Positions 46,418 to 55,357 of a stretch of 64,000 bases of DNA are shown here, in pieces. A model generated the notes under the pieces. It was not told the DNA's origin and ran no database searches. It worked only from the letters and a program-made list of their open reading frames with translations. Numbering within the stretch: position 1 is the stretch's first letter; each line of letters starts with the position of its first letter. Origin of the DNA: Coprinus comatus (lineage: Eukaryota; Basidiomycota; Agaricomycetes; Agaricales; Agaricaceae); the NCBI GenBank assembly GCA_034638255.1, contig JAWPGT010000085.1, positions 1 through 64,000 on the forward strand, read 5' to 3'. A program made the translations under genes and the position numbers.

Positions 46418-46952
46418 TGTTATAGTTCTTGCCTATACCTCCATTTTGGTATAGACAATGCTACAATGGACCTCTTCAAGGTACTCGTAGGAGGAGAACA
46501 TCTACTCTTACTGAGACTACTTTCAGGGGATGACCTCCACAGTACTCAGACTGTAGATCACAGGTGTTCCTTACTAGTAAGCTGTTTGTGCAGGAGTTAG
46601 AGCTGACTCCAAGTTCTAGGGTTATCAAGCAGAGGGTGAGGAGCAAGATAGAGAGGAAGCAACCTAGAAGGTGTCAACTTAGAGTATTAAGCTGAAGCTT
46701 AATCTCTGTTGCTGTCCGTGTATTTATACAACTATGAGTACAGGTTGTAGGCTGTGCGTGATACATGTGAGACAGGAAGGTGAAACTATCTACTGCTGAA
46801 ACAATAGGTGAAATGACAAGTGGAAGCACATAGAAACTACTAGTCTGAGGCTATACAAAACACTAGTCCAAGGCTATGTAAAATAAGAGAAAGTACACTA
46901 TTGTCCATCATTAGTTCTAATGATTAGTCATGATAAATATGAAACCATAACA
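46418..46952 (-). repeat. LTR family B, 5' LTR of element B
   Basis: 535 bp, TGTTATAGTTCTTGCC to GAAACCATAACA, reverse complement of the family B reference at 7668. It lies upstream of gag on the minus strand. The 5-mer beyond it (GTTCT) does not match the flank of the presumed 3' LTR. Confidence 0.85.
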
Positions 46953-47206
46953 GTTCTGACTGTTAATCTTGCTATTGGTCACCAACCTCTTAGGCCTCAC
47001 TCATTTCACTCAACTTCCTGTTTCAGCTATTTCCCTTTTCAGTTGGCATCATCCTTTTTAGTATGTTGGTGTATTGCTCTGTTTATCTTATGTTTTGATA
47101 TGTTATATTCTGATATTAGTAAACAATGTATTTAATTACTAGTCACTCATGTACATTCCTTAGTCTGATATCAATATAGTATCTGCACTCATTCACTGTC
47201 TCTGTC

Positions 47207-48195
47207 ATCAGTAAAAAGGGTGATTGCATACATGTACATGTAAGGAATATATACATATTAATAATATTCAGGTGATGTCATATTTGATGATGAAATGACA
47301 AGTGTAAGATATCTTTTCACTTACTTGGTATGTACCTGATGAGTGACTCTTGTACCTGCAGTGTAACTGTATGGCAGATGTATACATATAGTATACATTT
47401 ATTTTATGACCATGCATGATATATACAAGAAAAGTAAGAGAAATATATGTTTATCACCAAGATTTTAATTGTCTTCTATGTAGTATAGTATTCTGGTGGG
47501 CCTAATACCTGTCAAATACACATTTTGTGATGTATATATACTCAATAACACAAAGGTAAGCTGCATATATGCTCTATCATGTAGGTATGATAACAAGGCC
47601 AGATGTTTTATTGAATGATTTTAGTACTGTACATGGTATTTATATGTTCAAGCAACAGTCTAATGTAATGACAATCCTGTTCAATGATAGTATGTGTTTT
47701 GAAGTGCTCTCATTGCCATGGACAAGAAAAGCAAACTGTTGACAAGTTCAAATGTTAACTGAAGCTCAGTACAATGTCTATGTAGTATAGTGGTACATTT
47801 TAATCACAAACTGATGTAAGTAGATAAGAACTATAGGGTTCAATTCCAGGATGTTGTAAATAAATTATATGCATGTATATGTATATGTCTGAGTAAGTAT
47901 GATGAGTATGATGGGTAGAAGAAAAAAACCAACATAAGAAAAAGAAATATGATAAAGTGAAATAAGACAATAGTAATTTCTTTTGTCAGAATCATTGATA
48001 ATCTTAAAATTTATATATTCTACATGTGTTACAATATATGAGTTACAAGGTAAACATTTCTAGTGGTACATATATGCTAACCTGAACAGAGATATTTGAA
48101 AATATGCAGCAATACCTGAAAGGTAATAATGGTAAACCTTGTGATACATGGCAAACAAGGTAATTACATGTATTAAATTGGCCTTTTTGCTGACA
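47207..48195. mobile_element. MITE-like element, about 989 bp, 3-bp duplication
   Basis: The intact repeat D at 20635 shows an empty site. Here the bases GTC are duplicated (47204-47206 and 48196-48198) around a non-coding AT-rich insert whose ends are ATCAGTAAAAAGGG and, reversed, TGTCAGCAAAAAGGCC, sharing CAG(T/C)AAAAAGG as short inverted repeats. No transposase frame exists, so it is non-autonomous. Superfamily cannot be set; 3-bp duplications occur in PIF/Harbinger and CACTA groups. Confidence 0.65.
47779..47855 (+). ncRNA. tRNA-like segment inside the MITE-like element
   Basis: TATGTAGTATAGTGGTAC resembles a tRNA D-arm/A-box, and GGGTTCAATTCCAGG, about 40 nt later, is a near-perfect B-box and T-loop. 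The acceptor ends do not pair well, so it is not a working tRNA. A tRNA-derived SINE head or a chance match are the options. Confidence 0.3.
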
Positions 48196-48395
48196 GTCTT
48201 GTTCCAACTCTAAGTCAATCTTGTAACTTCTCTCATTCTCTACTCCCCTCTGTAATTCCCTCTGACATTCTTTCTGACCATTTGGTCCTCTTGGAAGTGA
48301 GGCTAATCACAGTATCAGAAGGGCACAACACATTCATTGAAGCCAAAGCCTCAATCCAATGTTGCTAGCTCACCCTCCAGTCCCCATTCTTAACA

Positions 48396-48748
48396 CTTGT
48401 ACAAATTCCAGAGGCACAGCACATACACTGAAGCCAAGGGTCACCTCACTTGGTATTTTCAGTATTTAACACAATCACAGGATTCTCTTCTAGTTTTGCT
48501 GAGTCAGGGAATATTTAATACCAGTCTTTGGTACAAGAACTAGATATTGGTACAAGTTTCAGAAGAACATTAACTCAATATATTATGTGTATATAATCAT
48601 ATCATACCATGGGCTCAGTAGAAGTCAGGAAATATTATAGCATTGATCAATACTAAAAAAAAAAATAATACAATTAAACACAAGTGACCAAGAACATTCT
48701 GTATAACTATGCATAGTACATAGTATGATTCCATACCCAAAAACAAAT
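48396..48748. other. Spacer and 3' flank of the RCY1-like gene
   Basis: No coding region. Contains a poly-A run near 48656. It presumably includes the 3' untranslated region of the minus-strand gene ending at 48749, and marks the border between repeat-rich and gene-rich DNA. Confidence 0.5.
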
Positions 48749-51700
48749 TCAACAAACCACACAATCCTCTTTAAAACTCAAATTATACATAGTCTTATCC
48801 ACAGTTTTCTCAATCTTCTTCCAATCTGATCTTCTCTGGATAAACTCATATATGTCCTAAAATTAAAGAGGTTTACCATTAAAAAGATTCAACAAATTAG
48901 AAACAAGAATCAAGTGATAGCTACCTCTGGTCGATAAGCACCTCCATATCTTGTAACATCTCTAACAATCTGGGCCAAATCCTTCGCATCTTCAACGACA
49001 TATACATGTCCTAACATTTTAAGATTCGAAAAATCACTTGCTATCGAAGCAACCTAAAAACAAAAAAGTAAACAATTTAATAGAAGTTACATTTCCCCCG
49101 CAGAAATTGACGAGGGTTATGGAGAGACATGACTCACCTTCAGTGATGAAATGAACGTATGATACGTATTCAAATCCGCTATAACTTGAAACCCTCCATT
49201 CAACGAAATAATCTGTCTTTTGATATGTTTTTGTAATATCCTAAATAACAAGCATACTCCGTTAGCTCATATCAAAAATCAAAAATCAAAAAGACAAAAC
49301 GAGGAAGTGGAAATGGAGAGATAAAGAAAGCAGAAGCAAAGGGAGAAGACTGAAACGAACGAACGGAAGCAGAAGTGGAAAACCGAAGCAAAAAGTAACT
49401 CACGCAATCAACCTAATCCCAATTTCCTGATAAAACACTTCCAACACCTCTTTACTCGTACTACCCTTCAACAATTTACAATGTTCCTGTAAACAATTAA
49501 TAGCCTCCGTACAAGCTTTTGTAGGATTTAAATCCGGTAATGTATCTTCTGGTGGATAATATTCTCTTGGTTTCGTATGTGTTAGAATTATATGTTCGAC
49601 CTGATTGATTATATGCGTATTAGTTTGATGTGTGAAGGAAGGCAGAGAGAAGGTCAGGGGAAGAAATGTAAATGTAAACCTACTTGATTCATTAAAACAT
49701 CAGTACCAGCATTCAATCCACCAGCAACACTATCATCCAACGTATTCTCAAATTTCTTCTTCTCTCTAACAACCGCATTCAAAAAATCAGTTTTATCAAT
49801 ATGCGGAGCCTACACAATTTCAACATTAAGAAAAAAGCGTCAGCCAAGGGTTCATTGATGAAAACAGAAAAAGAAAGACATACAAGTTCTTTATCAAAAT
49901 AAACCTGAACCATGCTCTGAATCGTATCACCCAAATGTACAAGTTCAAAAAACTGTACAAGTGGCGCAACACTCGTACTTTCTTCATTCTGATGATCTTC
50001 CGGTTTATACGCCGTCATCCTTTCTCTAGCCCTACAAAACCATCGTTTTTTTTTACGTTAGATTTTTTTTAAATAGTGAATTCAGGAACGTACTCCCCAA
50101 ACCCCTTAGCCAAATGTCTATCACCCAAAACTGTAACATCAAAATAAACAATTCCTCAATCGTATCTCTAACTCTATGACCATAATGTCCAGGATATCCT
50201 CCAAACGTTTCTACTCTCTTCAAAGCTTCTCTATCTGCATGAATCAACTCCAAAGCAATATCAAGTGAAAGTAATAAATCCAATTGACTTTCTTGTGTTT
50301 GAGTACTCGAAAATGCTGACATGGGGGAAGGTGATAGTTTTTCAGTTAACGTAGGTGCTAAAAAGATATGTCCGTTAATATTTACGCAAAACATAAGAGA
50401 TAAAAGAAAACGTACTATCAGAAGTAAAAGTCGCAATAGTCCTGTTATCCACCTCCTCATCCTCATCAACATCAGCTTCAAAAAGCATTCCACCACCCTC
50501 TTTCTCCAAATTCCTCGAATACCCTCCTCCTCCACCTATACCGCTACCATTGCCATTGCCATTACCACCATTACCACCCCAACGTTGAGGATTCAACATA
50601 GCAATACCTTGAACCGCGGCCGAACCACCAGTCATTAAAGCACCACCTACAGCATTTACAGTACGTGGAACAATAGTAACTGGTAATAGTAAAACATTAG
50701 CGAAAGATGTCAGGACGTTTCGTTTTACTTGAGCTGGATTGTGAGAGGATAAGAACCGAGTTGTTGAAGTTGTTGATTTTTCCAACATCTATGTACGTTA
50801 AGGACAAGTACATTGCTAATCGATATTTTTTATGCTCACCTGATGATCCCAATTTTTACATATACCATCAAACACACTTTTCAAATACTCCACCTCCTCA
50901 TCCAGATATTCATCCATATTAATTTCAAACATCTGATACCTAAATCCAAGAGTTTTCAGAATTTCAAGTCTAACGAAAACTTAGCAGATACTCACACTAC
51001 ATCTTCGGCTTTAGTACGAGAAACCTGAGAATCCTCACGTTGTTCAGCAGCTTGTATAATTACATCAACCATTTTCCAAGTTTCTCTAAAAGTAGCAGCT
51101 GTAGCTTGTAAATACATCACAGTCGATACTTCTCTTGCTTTTTCCAACAATGAAGTAATATATTCTCCAACCTAGACAGAATGGATTATAAATAAATAAA
51201 AAGAATTACTCCAACTTAAATACTCACCACTTCCGAAGCCAACCTATCCGCAAATGCCAATAAAACGTGGGCCTGAGGAGGAAATATCCTAACAGCCCTA
51301 GATCCATGTTCATTAATAGCATCCAAAACATGATTCATAAATCCATCCATAGGCGTAAACTCCAGGCCATTCTTCCTACATAGTAACAAGAAGAAAAAAT
51401 CAATTATCAACCTGAAGTTTTAAAAAATAAAACTCACGTCAAATTATCCAAAGGTTTCCACTGACCATGTTGATAAAAAATCTCTCTTTTCTCTGCCCAA
51501 ACTTTTCCCATTTCCCAATCACCAGTACCATCCCACAAATCCCAACTTGATTCCGCAGCTTCTTTCATTAAACTTTCATCACCATTCCCATCTGCATTGT
51601 CGAAAGCAGCCAAGAGAGTAGCATCGAAACGATCCATAGCAGACCTTAGGGATAAGGAAAGTGAATGCCATTTTCGTACTGGTTGAATGTTTGGTGAAAG

Positions 51701-52300
51701 GAATAGAGATAGAAGTTGGAAGAGTTTTGCTTGAGATTGTAGAGAAGAAGGGACGAGAGAAGATAATTCGGAGAGTATAACATGTGGAGATGAAGAGGCT
51801 AGGGGGAGTAGCAGTGGTTTGAGTAAATTATGAGCGCGTATATATTTGTTTCTGAAAGTGTCTTTGGCAGTAACAGACACTACATTATCAAAAGCTCCAA
51901 TAAAGTCACCCAGCTCGTGGGGAGCAGCAGGTTGAAGGACGTCTACTGTAGCAAAGTCACCAAAATCATCATCAACGGCGATGATTGGAGGTGCGGATGC
52001 ACGTGTAGCTCCTGCGCGACGTTTCTGAGAAGCTTCTACGTCGTTTAGAACGGTGTTGAGAGACAGCCTGTCTATACTGAGAGCTGTCCATCTGGGTTGC
52101 CAGAAGCGATCATCGAAAGCAAGGGCAGATGTTGCATGTGAACACTGTGCGTAGGCTGGGATATCTGGAAGAGGGAGATGGGCAAGGACGAGGAGATGGA
52201 GATCGGAGGGAAGTCGGCCGACAAGATTGAGTCTGGGAGTTGGCGGAGGCTTGTTTGGACCATGGAGACGGACTGGCTCTAGCGTCTTGAATTTGTGCAT
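48749..52300 (-). CDS. rcy1: Recyclin-1-like F-box protein with Sec10 domain
   Basis: Exons on the minus strand: 52300-51438, 51375-51228, 51171-50998, 50932-50840, 50788-50416, 50357-50094, 50031-49884, 49809-49684, 49600-49404, 49240-49138, 49053-48925, 48856-48749; about 908 aa. An F-box lies at residues 26-70 (LVGRLPSDLHLLVLAHLPLP .. WQPRW). The rest is an exocyst Sec10-like helical domain, recognisable in GYPGHYGHRVRDTIEELF, FFELVHLGDTIQSMVQVYFD, HIDKTDFLNAVVREKKKFEN and IIQLNGGF-type sequence (IISLNGGFQVIADLN). F-box/Sec10 fusion is diagnostic of yeast Rcy1 and fission yeast Pof6, which act in endosome-to-Golgi recycling and in ubiquitin ligase complexes. All introns have GT..AG ends and consistent phases except exon 6, where one nucleotide is missing near 50130 (see findings). 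Start chosen as the first ATG before the F-box. Confidence 0.88.
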
Positions 52301-52345
52301 GGAAGAGGATCATATATTTCTTTATTTACACTTATTATCTACTAC

Positions 52346-52610
52346 CTAGCAGCAACACGGAATCGGTATGATGTAGCAGCATCCTCCATTCTACTCATTC
52401 ACTCAGCACATTTCCATTATATTCACTTCGTATACTCACAGGACATGGGATGCATCCACCGCGCATTCGGGCAGCTGGCCCTTCCTCTTCAGTCTGCACA
52501 TGAGGGTCGCGCTTAGCATCTGCAGACACACGCATCGTCTGTGCTGCTGCTGGCTGCTGGGATACCTCTGTGCTCTGGGATATGTTTTGTAGCTGGGACT
52601 GTTGTGGCAT
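52346..52610 (-). CDS. Small protein with Cys-rich tail (71 aa, two exons)
   Basis: Exon 1 is 52610-52440 (MPQQSQLQNISQSTEVSQQP .. MRGGCIPCP), ending at a GTGAGT donor; exon 2 is 52390-52346 (NGGCCYIIPIPCCC then TAG), after a TAG acceptor. The intron is 49 nt, normal here. The protein is a polar Gln/Ser-rich head and a tail with seven cysteines. I recall a family of short basidiomycete proteins ending in CYIIPxPCCC, possibly lipidated at the tail, but no function is known to me. It stands directly upstream of rcy1 on the same strand, 45 nt before its ATG, so it may share or provide its promoter region. Missed by length filters because the second exon has only 45 nt. Confidence 0.65.
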
Positions 52611-52791
52611 CGTAGTGCTGTGGTAGTGGTGGTACTACTAAGCAGCGTGGGTGGTGCGCAGAGTGCACACAGCATTGGATCTATTAATTGCTTAATGACG
52701 TAGATGACCCTAACCCTACAATCCGATCATCTTATCTGCCCCTAACACTATTTAAGCTGCATTCTATTCTTCATTGCTGCTTATTACTACC
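52611..52791. promoter_or_regulatory. Intergenic promoter region with telobox-like motif
   Basis: The 181 bp between divergent start codons (minus-strand gene at 52610, plus-strand gene at 52792). It holds ACCCTAACCCTA at about 52707, a telobox-like sequence often bound by Myb-type factors, and TATTTAAG near 52749. Shared, bidirectional use is inferred from geometry only. Confidence 0.4.
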
Positions 52792-53276
52792 ATGCCGCCC
52801 TCGGAATACTCTTTCAGACTCCAAAGAGGTATTTAACTTTCTACCTGTACCACATTCCTACTTATAGTTATTTTACAGGCATTGCAGGAGGCTTCGCACC
52901 ACCAACCCCCGACGCAGTCTACACCGTCACTCGTGCTGCCCAAAGCTCCGACCTTCAAGTCACACGAGCTATTCGTCCAGATGGCACCCCATCTCTTAAC
53001 GAATTAGCACCAAAGCAAATTGCCGTAGCAGCAGACTCTGATGCTCTCATCGACGAATTATACACCATTCTTAAATCCCTCCCTACAGAAAATCCACCTG
53101 GAAGCGAGGATATCTATGGTCTCAACGTTAGCATTGCTTGGGGTAGTGAAGATTTAATGTGGTGCAACGGTGGTCCCCAAGGTTGCGGTGGTGGTACAAG
53201 CACTGTTCAAGCCACGGATGAAGAGAAGGCAAAGTTCAAGAGGGCTGTTGAGATTGTTGAGCAACTTGCTGCCTAA
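52792..53276 (+). CDS. Conserved-looking protein of unknown function (144 aa)
   Basis: Exons 52792-52828 and 52879-53276; intron 50 nt with GT..CAG. The protein begins MPPSEYSFRLQRGIAGGFAP and contains a compact alpha/beta-like sequence with the motif NVSIAWGSEDLMWCNGGPQG and a charged C-terminal helix (EEKAKFKRAVEIVEQLA). No signal peptide or membrane segment. I do not recognise a named domain, though the composition and lack of repeats suggest a real, soluble protein. Divergently transcribed from the small Cys-tailed gene. Confidence 0.75.
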
Positions 53277-53490
53277 TCGTAGTGCTTACCGATGTATACC
53301 AACCAATGTAATCCCTTGCATAATCAGAGGCTATGGTTGCGCAGTTTGTTTCAAGGAGATTCGGTGGTTTCGCGATTCCGGCAATGATCAATTAATTGTG
53401 GTTTATATTTGGGGTGTGTGATGTGACTACGTGACTTTGACATCTGATCAAAAAAAGTTTGTTTCTCCCTCGTTGTGTTGGATTATCATC
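53277..53490. other. Intergenic region between the 144-aa gene and ZUO1
   Basis: 214 bp holding the 3' end of one gene and the promoter of the next. No additional features seen. Confidence 0.5.
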
Positions 53491-55056
53491 ATGGCCACTG
53501 TCCAAGTCCTCAACGTCGTAGCACCTGCCCTCGACCCCACATACACCCCACCTACTGCATCTACCTCGCGTCTTTCACGTACGCAGAACAACATGGTTTA
53601 TAATCAAATATCTAATACCCATATACCATTCTACAGCTCCTCACCCTGAAGGACATAGATCACTTCTTCCTGTTGGACCAGCTTATCTCAACCATCTCAA
53701 GCTTTCTCTGAGACATGACCATGACTTTGATTCTCTCGATAAACATCTTGCAGAGGAATTAGAAAAGAAATTGTTGTTGGAAGCTGAGGATGCTAATGGT
53801 GAAGATGATCTCGGTGTTGGTGATGAACCTGAATCAGCGGAACTCTTGAGCCTTGACGCTAAAGAATGGAAGGTCAGTAAAACAAATCCACACCAACCAA
53901 CACTTACTTACAAACTTTATATTATTCATTTTAGAAACACGATTACTACGCTGTCCTTGGTCTTTCTCAATTCAGATACAAAGCCACCCCTGCTCAAATC
54001 AAAGTTGCTCGTACGTCTTTACCTTCCTATAACCGTTCACCTTTACTCATTTATGTTAATAGATCGCAAAAAGGTCTTGAAGCATCATCCCGACAAAAAA
54101 GTATCCGCAGTCACACCTACCAACAACGCACTTCAATTCAGTGAAACCAACACCAACGATGATGCTTTCTTCAAATGTATTTCAAAAGCACACGAAGTCC
54201 TCAACAATCCTGAAAAGCGTCGTCAATTCGATTCCGTCGATCCTCAATTTGTTGAATGGGAAGAAGATTTACCTACACCTTCTTCTATCAAAGTACATTC
54301 TCTTCTTTTTCCTTGCTATACCACAATACTAATGACTGTTTTTTTAGAGCATGAAGAAATTTGATTTCTTCAAAGTTTTCACTCCCATTTTTGAAGCTTA
54401 TTCTCGATTCTCTCGTAAACAACCTGTTCCTGGACTTGGTCGTATTGATTCTACCAAGAATGAAGTGGAAGGATTTTATGATTTCTGGTACAACTTTGAT
54501 AGTTGGAGAAGTTTTGAATGGTGGGATAAGGAAGTTAATGAAGGTTCTGACAAGTACGTCTCTAATCCTTTTTTTTAAAAATAAAAAATTAATTTAATTT
54601 AATTTAAATATAGCCGTGACGACAAACGATACACCGAAAAGAAAAACAAAACGGAAAGAGCACGTAGAAAAAAGGAAGATATCGCAAAATTGAGAGGATT
54701 GGTTGATTTAGCTTTAGCTAATGATCCTCGTATCAAAAGGATTAAACAAGAAGAAAAAGAAGCTAGAGAGGCAAAGAAGAAAGCTGCTAATCCTGCTGCT
54801 ACTAATAAGAAAACTAAAGAACAAGAAGCTGAGGAGAAGAAGAAGGCTGAAGAGGAAGCTAAGAAGAAAGCTGAAGCCGAGAAGGTTTTTTTTTTTTCGT
54901 TTTTTTTTCTGACTTTTGTTGACAAATTTTTGTGTTTTTTTTTTTTAGGAGGAGAAAGAAAAGGCTAAGAAGGATAGGGCTGCTGCTGCTAATGCTGCTA
55001 AGAAAGCACGTAGAGCTGCTAGACTTGCTGAAGAAGCTGCAGCTGGTGGTGCTTAG
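53491..55056 (+). CDS. zuo1: Zuotin, ribosome-associated J-protein
   Basis: Exons 53491-53578, 53637-53872, 53935-54010, 54063-54292, 54348-54553, 54614-54884, 54949-55056; 404 aa. The N-terminal part reads PVGPAYLNHLKLSLRHDHDF. The J-domain starts at HDYYAVLGLSQFRYKATP (about residue 109) and has the HPD tripeptide in KKVLKHHPDKK (about residue 142). The zuotin homology domain follows: KKFDFFKVFTPIFEAYSRFS, PVPGLGRIDS, FYDFWYNFDSWRSFEWWD. Then comes a long Lys/Glu/Ala-rich helix. In yeast this protein pairs with Ssz1 at the ribosome exit tunnel and activates the Hsp70 Ssb. The protein ends soon after the charged helix (AARLAEEAAAGGA), so the C-terminal four-helix bundle of yeast Zuo1 is not seen. 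Identification is firm; exon 5 start is chosen to keep SMKKFDFF in frame. Confidence 0.93.
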
Positions 55057-55357
55057 AGATTTCCCTTGTGTTTACGTCTTTTTCTTTTGTGATGCACGTG
55101 ATAAATAGTTGAAATTACAATTTATATTTATCTCGAGCCCTATTAATTAGTTTTTTTAATTACTTCCGCGACGAGTCACAGCGCGACGCGATTCGAAAGT
55201 TCTTCGTCTTCCGGATTCCTGGCTTCAAACCTTTAACTCTACGTTTTCCTCCCCTCTCTCAACTTTATAAACCTCCACACTCGAATCTATTCTGATAAAT
55301 ATTACCAATCTGGACAAAATTCGATTATTTAATAAGATCAAGGCCGTTAACTTGAAC
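55057..55357. other. ZUO1 3' flank and exonuclease gene promoter
   Basis: About 300 bp; AT-rich tail then a pyrimidine-rich stretch (TTTTCCTCCCCTCTCTC, about 55245) near the start of the next gene, a usual fungal core promoter feature. Confidence 0.4.

Larger units (their letters stand above)
38167..46952 (-). mobile_element. Ty3 chromovirus B (minus strand) with an internal inversion and extra ORF
   Basis: 5' LTR 46418-46952, gag about 46090-44400, pol 44383-40886, then the F-LTR inversion (38531-40885), the residual 3' segment and polypurine tract (38167-38179), and the split 3' LTR (25703-38166). Undoing the inversion and removing the two solo F LTRs gives an internal region of about 7.8 kb, longer than usual because of an additional ORF after pol. 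Stops are mostly TGA. Target-site duplications of the whole element do not match (GTTCT and TAAAG), so one end has probably been exchanged. Confidence 0.85.
46953..48395. repeat. Repeat D, second copy, split by a MITE-like element
   Basis: Outer parts 46953-47206 and 48196-48395 match 20635-21048 in order, ending CCCCATTCTTAACA. The break is at CTCTGTC|TTGTTCC of the intact copy. Confidence 0.75.

Noticed and set aside
47779..47855. Functional tRNA gene
   Set aside because: Box-like sequences are present, but the acceptor and anticodon stems do not pair convincingly and it lies inside a mobile element.
54599..54925. 108-aa minus-strand Ser/Phe-rich frame
   Set aside because: Antisense image of the Lys/Glu/Ala-rich helix of zuotin.
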